A DNA stretch of 64,000 bases, taken from positions 1-64,000 of the forward strand of contig JALJCO010009044.1 in the NCBI GenBank assembly GCA_023101725.1. Direction: 5' to 3'. Below the pieces are notes generated by a model that worked only from the letters and a program-made list of their open reading frames with translations, ran no database searches and was not told the DNA's origin. Positions 1 through 11,732 of the stretch are shown piece by piece (within the stretch, counting starts at the first letter, position 1; every line of letters begins with the position of its first letter). The stretch is from Atherinomorus stipes (taxonomy: Eukaryota > Chordata > Actinopteri > Atheriniformes > Atherinidae). The position numbers were made by a program, and so were the translations under genes.

Positions 1-469
1 ATTCTTACATTATGTAACACCATTTATTTTCAATAGCTGGGGCAATTTTTGGCTTTGTCTCAAACTGCTGTATAATTTTCTATTTATTACTTTACTGTTT
101 TACTTTTATTTTTATTATCTAGACCTAAAAAAATCTTGAGAGATTTAGTAATTTCAATCTTTCCTTGAAAAAGGGGCAGAAGAATTCACACAAAAGATAT
201 TTGTTGGAGATTTATTAAATTAATTATTGAGATTTATTGATTTAAAAAAAGGAAAAAGGGACCAGGTGGACTGTAACTATTAAACTGGTAAGAGCAGGTT
301 TATATAATGAGGACAAGTTTTCTGCATGCTGATGAGAAAAGACAAGAAAAACCAGGAAAAACAAAACAGAGCAAGACAGATTGATGGTGCACATATAAAA
401 GCTCATTCAGCTCTGAGCAGCTCAGTCCGTCCTCCTGTTGAGTCCGTGGCTGTCGTGATGTTGAAGATA
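1..469. other. AT-rich non-coding stretch
   Basis: No coding, RNA or transposon signature is seen here. The sequence is AT-rich with short A and T runs. It borders the LINE relic that starts near 470. Confidence 0.5.
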
Positions 470-1090
470 AATCAGAGAACTTTGACTATATCAAGTGACA
501 GCTTATCCATCAAGCTAGGAATACTGAGTTATAGAATTTATAGAAAATAAATGACTCCAGTTCTTCCTGAAGTCAATGATCATCTCTCATGTTGTTTTTG
601 TGTTGAAGATGAGCTGATTGTTTCTGCACCATCTCACCAAGTGACTGACCAGAAATGGTGAGAGAACAGTGCCTTGTGGTGCTTCAGTGCTGCTGACCTC
701 CATCTCAGACACACTGTGGTCTGTTTGGTAGCTGGTCAGAGATCCAGGTGGTGGTGCAGGAATCCACCTGGAACTGATGGAGCTTCTCACATACTGTAAC
801 AAAGCAGCTGAATCGTATTAAAAACACTTTAGAAATCAAAGAACATGACCCTCAAAGTGCTGCCTGATTGGTCCAGATGAGAGTGTGATCTCTGAAGCGG
901 GAAGATGATGGTGCTTTCAACCTCAAGAACATTATGATATGCAAACTGGAATGGATCCTGAGAGATGTTGACTGCTTACTGAGGTGAGCCAATGATAGTT
1001 TCTGCAGGACTTTCATGATGTGAGATGTGAGGACAACTGGTCTGTAGTCATCTGGCTCTGATAATTTATAAAGACTTAAAAGGAGGACAA
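470..1090 (-). pseudogene. LINE reverse transcriptase relic
   Basis: This is a broken remnant of a non-LTR retrotransposon reverse transcriptase, read on the minus strand. Conceptual translation gives several conserved blocks in the expected order. Near 1000-1060 is a block reading DDYRPVVLTSHIMKVL, typical of the palm entry. Near 660-700 is APQGTVLSPF, the conserved PQG motif. Near 560-620 are WCRNNQLIFNTKTT and then EMIIDFRKN. The YADD-bearing core between the last blocks is missing, and stops and frameshifts separate the pieces, so no enzyme can be made. The motif set fits the Jockey superfamily (Rex1, L2 or CR1-like) common in fish; the exact clade is not settled here. Confidence 0.75.
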
Positions 1091-1317
1091 AGAAAGACAG
1101 AGTTGGGAGGAAGACAAAGACACAAAGAAATTGACACGAAGAAATGTTGTTGCTTCCAGCTGAGAAATGTTGTTTTACAATAATGCGGTGTGAAATCTGA
1201 ATGATGGACATTATATAAAATATTGTTTTGGTTGTGATTGGAGGGGCCCTTCAAGACTTTGTGCCCAGGGGTCCCTGCTTCCTTAATCCGGCTCTGTCTG
1301 TTGGTCTCTCTTTCTGT

Positions 1318-1605
1318 CTTCTCCACCCCAGCCGGTCGAGGCAGATGGCCGCCCCACCTGTGCCGGATTCTGCTGGAGGTTTTTCCTCCTAGTTAAAAGG
1401 GTGTTTTTCTTCCCACTGTCGCCACAACTCTGTGCTTGCTCAGAATGGGGGATTGGACCGGGTCAAGTCAAGATTTGATCCAATCTGTTGGTTTCCTTAG
1501 CTAGGCTATTATGAATCTGACTTGAATTTTTCTGTTACTGTAAGCACCCTGAGGTGAAATTGTCATGAATTGATGCTATACAAATAAAGTTGAATTGAAC
1601 TGAAT
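1318..1605 (+). mobile_element. LINE 3' untranslated tail (L2-like)
   Basis: This matches, from general knowledge, a very common teleost LINE 3' end. It has the phrase GGTCGAGGCAGATGGCCGCC, then TGCTGGAGGTTTTTCCTCC, then a TATACAAATAAAGTTGAATT terminus running into imperfect GAATTGAACT-type repeats near 1590-1610. Orientation is opposite to the reverse transcriptase relic at 470-1090, so the two are probably separate insertions. Confidence 0.7.
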
Positions 1606-3490
1606 TCAACTTTATTGAATTTAATAACATGCTAACTTGCCAACTTCAGCGGCAGATGCTAACTTTTGCTCTACCTCCCACTTAATTTTGCACAGAAAGG
1701 TGGATACTTAGCCAAATATAGCAGCAAATAATTACATAAACCTATACAGGTGCGTGTGTACCCAACTCAGGACTTCTGAGGACTTCTGAACTACCACATC
1801 ATGAGTGTTCAGTAGCGCTGTAGTCATGTTTACTTGTCAGTCTCAATCACGTGTCTTATTTGGACGAGTGAACTGTTTTACTCGCGCAAATGAAGCATCC
1901 TGCTCGTGTGGATAGAGCTTGTTTCACCTATCCGCTAGAGAAGAAAAACTTGAACTCGAGCATTTTATACGCACGAACAATACAAGCCCCACCATTCAAA
2001 ATGATGAGACGTGATGTGAATGGACTGGTGCTCTGCAACTGGAATAGAGCTTGCTCTTCTATATTAAGAAGGGAAAAAGCAGTTTTTAACAGATAAAATC
2101 ACCAAGTGCTGCATATAAAAGGGGTGTAATACAATATAATTAGGACAGAAAACACAGTCAGCCAAAACCTCATTAACCAAAAGCTGCAAATCGCTCTGCA
2201 GCCTGTGTTTGACGGGATGAAATGCCACAATGCCGACACTGCAGCTGGAAGAGAGCGCCTGTAGTTCCCGGAGGAATATGCGGCTCTATCCTCACTACAT
2301 ACATAAATTGAAGTTGTTGCAAACAGCATTGGAAAATGTCAATATAATTCAATATGAGTCTCTGCTCAGACTAGTGTAGTATTCAATTTGGGCACTACAC
2401 TCTAGTACCAAAAGTTCAGCCTCAGCTGATGGTAAACAAACACTAGTTGTGTGTTGTGATCCAAAGGCTGTGAAATAGCAGGAAAGCGGTCAGTTACAAG
2501 TTGTTTTTAATCAGCTGGTTAAATCTTGAGAGGTGGAGGCGAGGAGACGGGCAGAGACTCATTAAAATGAGCTACAATAGGTAGCTTATTGACAGCAGCC
2601 ACGTTCTTTTGCTGGAAGTTGGAAGTTGTTTGAAGTTTTGCTGGATGCACTACTTGTGGCTAGCTTACTCACCGAAGGCAGATGGACAGATGCTCAGCAG
2701 CTGGAATACAGTGCCTGTAGTTTGTATCCTGGAGGGATATGCAGCACCAATCCTCCCCAACAGAAGCCCATCAAACTGGGGTTGGGAAATCCCCCTGGAA
2801 GCAGCCGTCATCCAGACGTAACTCCTGGATCAGGTAATGAAATTCACCGCGCTCCGAGCACCTCTGGAGAATCTGGTGGACCCAAACACAGCAGCGTTTT
2901 TGGCTTTCAGACTTTCAAAGCAGGTGCAACGCCAAAACTCTCTCAAAGTATTAAAATAACCAGAATATGTCATGTTCATATTTGACTGAAGTAGGGCTGG
3001 GCAAGATGGCCTAAAATCAATAGCACGATAAATTGAGCAGTTCACCTCGGTAATGATAAATGGACGATAAGTGGTTATAGATTAGATGGGGTGGAGTCAC
3101 ATGACTACAGACAGTACATGTAGCTCAGCGTCTTACAGGGTCATGAGCACAGCTGACCGCTAAACAGCCAAAACATTTCATTATATTAAAACACCTTAAT
3201 TCGGCCCTTACTGGAACTTGATGTGACTTCGAGTTTGGCAGATAGATAACAGGTTCCTCAATAAACACCCAGGAGGCAGTAGATAGATACGTTTTGGACA
3301 TTTATCAGAACCCAGCTGTGAAACTAAAATACAGACATGCAAATGTACATAGGCCTATTGATAAAATTAAATGAGTCAGATTCTTATTTACATGTGAGCA
3401 AATATTACTTTGTGTCCATGAAAAACACAATAAATACTTTCCTCATTGATTGTACACACACGACTATCAATTAGCATGAATGCTAAATTA

Positions 3491-3731
3491 TAGGGCTGGG
3501 AAAAAAATCGATACACTGAAATATCGCGACATTTTCATATGCTGATATCATATCGAGATATCAAAATTTGGTATCGATCTATTCTACTAATGAAATCTCA
3601 CGAGATTTCGTTGTTCAGTCAAGAAATCCAGCGGGTTTTGGATTTCACCGTTATCTTTTGAATCTCTATATGAAATCTGCATATGAAAATATCGCGATAT
3701 TTCAGTGTACCGATTTTTTTTCCCAGCCCTA
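3491..3731. mobile_element. hAT MITE, 241 bp, long inverted ends
   Basis: The octamer CTAAATTA flanks the element on both sides (3483-3490 and 3732-3739). The ends are inverted repeats of about 57 bases with few mismatches, starting TAGGGCTGGGAAAAAAATCG and including an ATATCGCG core. The element has no coding capacity. It shares its terminal ten bases with the larger hAT it sits in, so the same transposase group may have moved both. Confidence 0.92.
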
Positions 3732-4368
3732 CTAAATTAACATGGAAAAACCCATAGATATGCTAACGCAATCAGCATCGCTATTGTTTTCAAGGCGTTT
3801 AACACAAACAATTTTCCTTCAAATGTATAACACCTAACACTGACATCAAATAAATGTCACTGATCACTGGCAGACATATGTTTTTCAAGGGTATGTTCAT
3901 AAAGTGTGCAAAAGATGATGGAAAAACACAGGGCAGGAATATCGCTGCAAGCAACTACGGCAGGTCGAGATAGTAAAAAAGTTCCATAGGGGATTATCAC
4001 GCTTTCCGGAACTTTCAATCTTAAAAATAGATGTCCCTGCTCTGTTACACTTTGTAAATCGGATAAACGCCAACCATACTTAAGTTTTCATTGATTCTCG
4101 ACTGAAGTGATGCTAAGGAAGAAGTAGATCAAAGCAATTGATTCGCCGCGGTGAAGGGCCGAACTTTATAGTAAAACAACGCAGCACATTTGTTTGTAGC
4201 CGGCAGACTACACAGCTGGTGTTAGCAGGCTAGCGTTAGCCAGCTTAATGACGTGCCTAACTTTGTGCGGCTGAAAACACACAAGCATCTGAAAGCGTCT
4301 CAGTCCCCAGTTGTTCTACTGAAAACGGGAGGGTACAGACCCGGTTTTCAGATGCTTGTGTGTTTTAA

Positions 4369-5725
4369 CCCTCTAGGCGCCAAAGTCGCAATATTGCGAC
4401 AGGCGACATTACTGAATATAACAGACCTTATCTTTAAATCTATAGCCTTGTACTGTTACTGTTTGGTTTTACTACATCGCAAAGACATACAGCGTCAGTT
4501 CTGATGCCATTTTTGAGTGTGTTTATATGAAAAAAATCAGAGAAATAAAGGTTTGAAACCCGACACCCGCTGTCTGCGCGCGAAGCTGCAGGAGCGCGGG
4601 AGAGAGAGAGAGAAAAGGCGAAAGCAGCAGCGTGTTGGAAAGAGTGAGACACAGATCGCGACTTTTAGAATAAAAAACTAAACACCCAGCGGCCTTTACA
4701 GTGCAGACGAGGTGCTGCACTGATCTTTGCCGATTAGGATTAGAAGGGGACGATCAGCCCTTGTCAGAGACGAATGACTGACGTCGCAGTGTGCGCTGCC
4801 GCACAAACTGTCAGAAAGCACACCGATGACGGTGAAAGTTTTCTCTGCCGCGGTGATGAGAGAAAGAAAGAGGGATGTGTGGGCAGAAGAGGGGATAATC
4901 AAATAGGGGAGTTATTGATGACGGCTGGGAATGTTTGAGAGTTGAGGAAGTTTTCCATGAATGGATCAAAGACATTGACGAGTCTGTGTGGGATATCGCG
5001 GACACGAGGATCTCACAGATGCTTGTGCATGTGATTTTCTGTCTCTGTTTTCGGATGAGGATTTCTGGAACCTCATCACAAATGAAAGATATGCTCACCA
5101 GTACCTACACACACCAACTCCATCCAAACTCCAGATTTCATGGCTGGTATGATGGTATGAGGGGTCAGCTAGGTTATGACAAATAATAAATCTATAATAA
5201 CAAAAAAGGGGGAAAAAAACATAAAAATATAATTTACCTGTTGATATATAAATTATATTAGCAAATGTACTCCTGTCAGATTTCTGTTCATTAATTCTGA
5301 GGATGAGAGGATGAAAAAGGATCAGTGAAATTTTTTTTTAAAAAAAATCTACGGTGTAAATATGTTCGTAATTCTGTTTTACTGGATTTTACCTGCTGAT
5401 ATACAAATTATATTAGCACAGTTACTCCAATCAAACTCCTGTTTCTTTATTTAGAGCATGAGATGACAGTATAATTTTTTTTCCTGGTTTTTTTTTGTCA
5501 GTTTTTTTACTGAAAGTTACACAATCCAATATGGCCGCTACCTGATGACATCACAATATGCAAATTACATGAGTAAATTTACTCCCATCACAAACTTTAG
5601 GTCATGATGAATATTTTTCTCATTTACATCATGGATCTATCTCTCACCACCTCCAAGCTACAGAATTTTGAAATCTTAAAGTCCAAATGGAAAATTTTCC
5701 TAAATAAACTCTGGTGCCTAGAGGG
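4369..5725 (+). mobile_element. piggyBac-like deletion derivative
   Basis: TTAA lies directly outside both ends (4365-4368 and 5726-5729), and the terminal inverted repeats are CCCTCTAGGCGCCA and TGGTGCCTAGAGGG. TTAA targets with ends starting CCC are the hallmark of piggyBac. The interior keeps a short piece of transposase N-terminus on the plus strand and then AT-rich sequence with a duplicated block (about 5237-5300 against 5390-5460). The element is 1357 bp, too short for a full transposase. Confidence 0.88.
4935..5155 (+). pseudogene. piggyBac transposase N-terminal relic
   Basis: In the frame through 5048-5110 the translation reads FSDEDFWNLITNERYAHQ. This fits the start of the piggyBac transposase domain, where a conserved Phe, an Ile and an ETxxYAxQ-like string occur together. 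The frame stops near 5153. A second overlapping frame begins with an ATG at 4935 and carries an acidic stretch (VFHEWIKDIDESVWDIADT), which suggests one frameshift in an originally continuous acidic N-terminus. The DDE catalytic core is absent. Its position inside a TTAA-flanked element supports the assignment. Confidence is moderate because the match is short and made by eye. Confidence 0.55.
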
Positions 5726-6243
5726 TTAAGACGCACAAAGTTAGGCACGTAAGCTAACGCTAGCCTGCTAATGCTAGCCTGCTAACGCTAGCTGTGTAGT
5801 CTGCATCATTGAAGTGCCGGCTACAAACAAACGTGCTACGTTGTTTTATTATAAAGTTCAACCCTTCACTCCGGCGAATCGCTTTGATTCACTTCTTCCT
5901 CAGTAGCCTATTGCTTCAGTCGGGAATTCATGAAAATTTAAGTAGGGTTGGCGTGTATTCAATTTACGAAGTGGAACAGAGCAGGGACGTTGAACTGGAC
6001 CGGAAGAGAACAGGCTAGGTGTTTCAAGTTACGGAAGCCGGAACACGGAAGCGTGATAATCCCCTATTGCGGCAGCTCCACTGTCACCTTTCTTAAAGGG
6101 GCAGCACACCGAATCTACTGACATGATCAAAATGACATCTGTTATGGCTGTAGGCTATATGTCTGTGTCTGTAAATTTTCGATTTATCGCCCAGCCCTAG
6201 ACTGAAGAAACTACTATTCCCTCTCCAGAAAGTTCAACTTGGG

Positions 6244-9042
6244 ATACAAAGACAAACAACTATACAGGCTCACCCTAACCCTCACTCCTAGAGGCAATTT
6301 AGAATCAACCCAACATTTACACTTTTTGAACTGTGAGAGAAAGTCCTGGATACCCACACACAACCAAAATACATGGGACGAATATATTTGATTTATATTT
6401 TAAACCAAGAATGTCCTTGGTATGAGGTGACCAATTTAACCACCACACTGCAGTGCTGTCCTTAAGTGATCTCACAAAACAACTGATACGGTAAATGGTT
6501 AAACGCCTTATGATGCTACGAGGGGAAAAGATTTTTAATTGAGTCATCAAACGTAACTGAACGGTAATTGAACTGCAAATACCTGGACAGAATTTTTCAT
6601 CAGTAAAATTTTACCTCAATATTACAGCATGAGCACATTACTTTCTAGTCAAAACTAAAATGAGACTGCCAGACAAGATCAGCTGAAGCTAAAAACAAGA
6701 ACAAATACTCCATATGACATGATGGCAGATTCAGGGTCAGTGCTTTGGTTTAAAACACAGGCATTGAAAGGAAATCAAAAACTATCTTGCAATTTCAGTC
6801 ACTTCATTATTGAGTTAACCATGTGTTAACCTGAGGCTGGTAGCCCAAGTTTCGTAGCTCTAAATTGCAGCTATGATTCATTGACTTTCAGCCTGTAAAG
6901 GAAAGAAAAGGCTGTGTGTAAGCTTGTGCGCTTTCATCATTTGGTGTCTGTTTATACTATTCAACAGGAATAAAATTACTGGTGGGAATTGAGGTACATA
7001 CTCAGAGACTGCTTCATCCACCACATGTGATGTGATTTGTGGGTGCAGACCTTCATTTATGTTTGTGTGTGTTCTCATTGGGTCGAATAAAGTAAGAAGG
7101 GAAAGGCAGTTCTTATGCGATTAGTCTGACCCCAAGTACACGTTTTTTTTTTTTTCCCCGTGGTACTTAAACATATTAGATCATCTTCTAAGCTTAAAGC
7201 TGCACACACACTCACACATATGCACGCTATGAGACTCAAATTCACTAACAGACATGAAGGTGTGTTTGAAAACATACAGTACAGGTGGCAGGTCTGAGGA
7301 GTAGAAATAAAATATTAGAGAGATAAAAAGTCAGATACATTCTAAATAGGATTCTTAAGGTTATCAGCTTGCTGGGTAACTCATCTGCAAAAAGTTGTAA
7401 GCCCTTGAATTCTAATACTTGTCACCCTACCATGGAAATCCAGCATTTTAATCCCAGATCGGCTAAGTCCAGCCATCTGGAACAAATAGAATGTGAAAGC
7501 TGACAAGAAGACAGGGAAAATGTCAAGAAATCCATATAAATTCTATATTTCTGAAGGGGAGGTGCCAAATGGCAAATTCACGTGTAAAATACATGAGACA
7601 TTATGAGACCACGAGTGTCATAGCATAACATAAAGAGTTACTCTTTACTGAAATGTGTACTACTGAGAGGGTTTGTGAAGTCCCACATTATTTTTTGTCT
7701 CCTTGAGGCCTCACCTATTCTCTGAGGAGGAAATTTATCTATCAGCTACGACGAAATGCAGAGGGTGGTGGTATTATGAGCGCTTTGGCTTCAGGTTTTA
7801 TCTTAAGGTCAGGTTTTACATATTATATCTACACACACAAGAATACTGCACATACCACAAAAACACATTGGCTGAGAGTTGAACACGGACATGTTGTTAA
7901 GTTGAATGTTGAGGTTTAAACCATGCTCACACACTCATGCATGTGTGTTGAAATATGACCGCATGCACACTCTCATCACCTTGCATTTAGTGACAGCAGC
8001 TATCTGCCGCCCACAGTAGTGACCGGGGTTAAATATGTAATAACTGCTTGTCCCACACTCAGGATTAATGGGCTGTGGCGAAAGGAGATAAAGGCAAACC
8101 ATTAACACATTCGCATACACACACACACACACGACATACATGAGAAAAATCATGAAGACTTGTGGAATCTTGTGATATATGTCTGAGCATCACTTAAACA
8201 TCCAATTTAATTTAATAGACTGATGTAATGTTTCTGGTGTTTGGCTTGAAAACATCCATATGCAAATTTCAATTTATTTCTCCATCTAACTAGATAAAAT
8301 ATAAAATATCCCAGAATGGTAATTAAGACAAATTTGTCCATGGGGAAAAAAAAATTGAATAAATTATTTTCTGCAGGCAGTATTGTTAATACTGTTATAC
8401 CTGGATGAAAGCAGGTTACCTTTTAAATCTAATTTTTCTTTTACTGTCTTCAGATGCAATGTTAATTGCATCTGTTTTTGTTGCCATGCAGACCAAATTA
8501 TAAGACTAAACAGCATGAATGTTACACCATTGTAATTTCTCTAATATCCCTTTGGGATTAACTGACTTGTGTTTTCATTTCAAATTATCCACAAAATTTA
8601 AACCTGTCCACCCAACTTCTTCTGTTCATCCACATTGCAGTCTTTAAGATTGTTTTCTGCAGTAGAACATATTAATAAATCAGACATTTAGTCAGTAAGT
8701 AAGATATATTTTTAAATCTAGGTGTAATCACGAAAGAGAAAGCAGGGAAAATATCAACTTCCTCTCATTCCAAGGTTATCAAATAAGGCTAATTTCCATG
8801 TGAAATGAATGTAATTATGGTTTCTAATTCTTTCTATTCTGCATGGTTTGGTTTGATTTAATGACAACAAATAGTTGGATTCATGCACAAGAACAAGAAG
8901 GTTAGGAGAGAAAATACAACCATGGTTTGGCCTAAAATGCTCCCTTTCATAACATCCATCCTAAATTTTGAGAGACTACACAATAAAGGATAAAGGAAAC
9001 ATTCTTGCACCAATTGCAGTTGACAATCTATAACAAGATTGC
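6244..9042. other. Unclassified non-coding stretch
   Basis: No recognised gene or transposon end is seen over about 2.8 kb. There is a T-run at 7143-7156 and a short (CA)n near 8109-8131. The reading frames here are short and look like noise. Confidence 0.5.
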
Positions 9043-9545
9043 TCTTAAAGGCAGGGTAGGAGATCTTGGAAAACAGTTCCAACAAGCTACATTTGAAAAA
9101 ATATACACCCCCCAAAACCACGCCTCCAGGGCACAGGAACGCGTTGCGTGCGCTCTTATCGGCGAAGATAACTGAGAACAGCCGAGTGACTAGCTTGTTA
9201 GCTTCCAAGTAAACAGCAGAGGAACCATGTTTCTAAAAGTGATAATTATCTCTTCTGTGGCGTAAAACATCCTCACTGCAAACACCAACACCTCCATGAC
9301 TTAATCCACATCCGTTTTTTCTTTTTAAGAGCAAACAGCGGCATAGTTAAGAGCAGCGAGCAGCCATGTTCTCTTGGTTCGTCTGCACTGAGATGCTCAC
9401 GGCGAGTTGCGAGCGCGCGAACACGCACGCGAGGATGGTTGGTGCGCGACAGAGAGCAGTCGAGTTTGATGGACATAAAATTCATTCAATCAATCAGCAC
9501 GGGCCGCTCAAAACTCCATCCAATGAAATTCATTTACCCTTGTAA
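9043..9545. repeat. Dispersed repeat R1, copy A
   Basis: This copy aligns with 12650-13140 for about 480 bases in the same orientation. Shared blocks include TTTGAAAAAATATACAC, CACGCCTCCAG, CCGAGTGACTAGCTTGTTAG, AACACCAACACCTCCATGAC and GTCGAGTTTGATGGACATAA. It begins at a TTAAAGGC-type end, as in many teleost MITEs, but I could not find a matching far end. It is non-coding. Confidence 0.75.
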
Positions 9546-10094
9546 TTTTCTCATTTCCAATGTGGAAGCAGAGCAAGGGATCTTGGATATGTGAGCTAAT
9601 GATGAGATGCCAAATGGCTGGGATAGCAGCAGTGAGACAACCAAATATAACTTTCAACGCCCTCACCTGACACATGTTGGTGTGTTTACAGCATTTTCAG
9701 ACTGGTAAGTTTTGTTCTGTTGCTAGTGTGTGTTGTGGTTTTAATAGTGTTATGCTGTTTCACACTTAGCATTTAGCTGGCTGCTAGCGTTAGCCAAACT
9801 AGCTGAGAGCACAAACAAAGTAAAAGCAGACACCTTCTTACTCTTTCCTCCACTTATTGCTTACTTTTGGGTTTATATCATAACTGTCCTCAGTAATAGC
9901 AGATTTATTTTAGAGTTTATTATAATTGATGATATTTTGAAAATAAGAATGGGGGGGATGTGTCTTTGAGAGAGACCTGCATATGAAATGAAAGAAACCC
10001 GTCCACACTGGTGACCGCCAGTTCATCTCGGGGACACAGAGGTGAAAGCTGCAGATAACACCAGATTGTAACAGAGAAAAGGGAGACAGGAGAG
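9546..10094. other. Unclassified non-coding stretch
   Basis: No feature is recognised. It contains GCTAGC/GTTAGC-type words near 9780-9800 that are common in fish transposons, but no paired ends. Confidence 0.4.
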
Positions 10095-10474
10095 TAGTGT
10101 TGTCACAGTACTCGGTACTTCGGTACAAAGTCGGCACCAGCATTACTGTTGTATTGTCGGTACCTTTATTTTCATGGTAGCCGCCGTACGAGTGGTGTTC
10201 ATCCGCCAAACAGTTTAGCGTGAAGGTGTCTCCTCAGAGTGCAGCAGGGCTGCTGCTTCGCCTCATCTTGTCTGGGGAAAAAGGGAACACAGAGCCATAT
10301 ATGGGCATGCTTCCTCTATAATCATTTAGGAGTGGCGGAGCACCATTCCTCCAGCCATTGTCTCATGTGCGAGCACTCCAGTCGCTTCACAGCCCCGCTC
10401 CAACCTACATGTTGCATCATCCCACCCCAGCTGTCAGACGTCCCCGCATCTCTGCACGCTGTGAACATGTGAAC

Positions 10475-10600
10475 TGGGCGGCTGTAGCTCAGGTGGAAGA
10501 GGAGTCGTCCTTCCACCGGAGGGTCGGGGGATCGATTCCAGGCTTCCCCCAGACTACATGCCGAAGTGTTTGCCGAACATTCCCCGAACATTCCCCTACA
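10475..10600 (+). repeat. tRNA-like (SINE-like) segment
   Basis: The segment has a pol III A-box-like GTAGCTCAGGTGG near 10483 and a B-box-like GGATCGATTCC near 10529, spaced as in a tRNA gene. A CATGCCGAAGTGT block follows, which is typical of a widespread teleost repeat. The region does not fold as a canonical tRNA by eye, so it is a tRNA-derived repeat rather than a tRNA gene. Confidence 0.6.
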
Positions 10601-11007
10601 TGCCTAAGGCTTTGAAGATAATAATTAAACTTTGTCTTATGTGAATCAATACGACATTGCCTAAAACTGTTTCACTCCAAGTGTGCCCACACATGTGTGT
10701 CCTATAATTTCCGTCGTCTTTGTTGTTTTTTTGTTCATTACACAAAAATGTTTAGATCTGTGTTGGCGTCTTCAGTGCTGATGAAGGCATTGAACATAAT
10801 GTCGTTTGCTTTCTTTGAAATACTTGAAGTCTTCATGCCATTACAGACCTGCTTTATTATTGTATTGATGTTTTTTTTATTTCTTCATTAAACTTTGTTC
10901 ATTATAGGAACAAAAGCACGTTTGTTGTAAACACTTGAAGGCAAAATGCCACTGCAGGAAGATTTTATTTATCTGTTCAGGTTTCTATGTTGTAAAGAGG
11001 TGAATGT

Positions 11008-11010
11008 ATA

Positions 11011-11043
<33 letters not shown>
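11008..11043. repeat. (TG)n(TA)n microsatellite
   Basis: A short TG run passes into about eleven TA units. Confidence 0.95.
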
Positions 11044-11341
11044 GTTTTATTTATTTTATTTTATTTTTTTCTCGCTCTTTCTCTTTTCCCTTCTAACTTT
11101 TCCTGTCCAGCATCGTAGCAAGCAGAATGATGATCTGGCTGCTTTATTGTGTTGAATAGTTTTGCTTTGCCAAGGGGAGCTTTATGAGCATGAGGTGAAT
11201 AATTTAATAAATGTGGTTTTACGGCAGGGGTTTGTTTTATTTTATTTTTTTTGACTGCAGTATCAAATTTTGCACCGTGGTGTTTCACTGTATTGGTGTC
11301 GACTATTGAATTTCTGGTATCGTAACAACATGGCAGGAGAG

Positions 11342-11701
11342 TGATACGGCAGTCAGCAATGCAACTGCAACATTCTCTTTGATTTGATCCATTTTTCCAA
11401 GTGCAGCACTATGCTATATAAATCATCTTGCTAGTAATGCCTACAATGCATTGCAAAATGTCCTGGCCCTTTTGAGCCCTATACTGAAACATGACCAGTA
11501 AATTTCAACTTACTTTCATGTTTATTGGTCTGGAACAATGTCAATGTGACTTTACACAAATGCCAGGACCAAAAGCATCCCAGAAGTATATTATATGGTA
11601 ATGAGATGATTATCATTCACTTCACCTGTCAGCAGTGTGGATGATTGGCTAGTGTCTCTATCCACTACCCCCCCCCTCACACACGCACACACACACACAC
11701 A

Positions 11702-11732
<31 letters not shown>

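Larger units (their letters stand above)
3986..6066. repeat. Long fold-back (inverted repeat arms)
   Basis: The left arm 3986-4293 is the diverged reverse complement of the right arm, which is 4347-4368 plus 5730-6066. Anchors are ATAGGGGATTATCACGC at 3986 against GCGTGATAATCCCCTAT ending at 6066, and CGTGCCTAACTTTGTGCG near 4252 against its inverse near 5732-5750. The innermost 21 bases (4273-4293 and 4347-4367) are perfectly complementary. Before the piggyBac-like element interrupted the right arm, the hairpin loop was only about 53 bases. The right arm has extra tandem GCTAGC/GCTAACG units near 5752-5792. Confidence 0.88.
2992..6199. mobile_element. hAT-type transposon with 8-bp target duplication
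   Basis: The ends are TAGGGCTGGGC at 2992 and its inverse GCCCAGCCCTA ending at 6199. The identical octamer GACTGAAG flanks both sides (2984-2991 and 6200-6207). An 8-bp duplication with short inverted ends is the signature of hAT transposition. The flanks joined across the element continue the Harbinger-like copy 1, which confirms the boundaries. No hAT transposase frame is present. The interior carries a smaller hAT MITE, a long fold-back and a piggyBac-like insertion, described separately. Confidence 0.9.
1871..6243 (+). mobile_element. Harbinger-like element, copy 1 (interrupted)
   Basis: The stretches 1871-2991 and 6208-6243 align by eye with the complete copy at 44153-45545, in the same orientation and over the same internal order. 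Shared blocks include ACGTGATGTGAA, CAGTCAGCCAAAACCTCATT, the CTGGAGG/TATGCAGCACC block near 2728-2750 and CTCCAGAAAGTT near 6225. Both terminal inverted repeats are missing in this copy, so it is older or truncated. A 3.2 kb hAT element with an 8-bp target duplication separates the two parts. No transposase frame is visible, so the family is probably non-autonomous. Short open frames in the two copies resemble each other near 2730-2900, but I see no reason to call them genes. Confidence 0.7.
10095..11333. mobile_element. hAT-type element, 1.24 kb
   Basis: The octamer CAGGAGAG flanks it exactly (10087-10094 and 11334-11341). The left end reads TAGTGTTGTCACAGTAC. The right end, read inward on the other strand, is CCATGTTGTTACGATAC, an imperfect inverted repeat of the common fish TAGGGTTGTCACGATAC hAT type. 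No transposase frame is present. It contains a tRNA-like segment at 10475-10600 and a (TG)n(TA)n run. Confidence 0.8.

Noticed and set aside
2626..2985. 119-codon frame partly similar to a frame near 45105-45338
   Set aside because: The similarity reflects the shared Harbinger-like repeat. The frames differ in start, length and several residues, and no known domain is visible.
4253..4504. 83-codon plus-strand frame in the fold-back
   Set aside because: It spans the fold-back arm and the piggyBac-like end, so it is an accidental join.
10478..10555. Possible tRNA gene
   Set aside because: It has A- and B-box-like words but no convincing cloverleaf, and it matches a common fish repeat, so it is treated as tRNA-derived.
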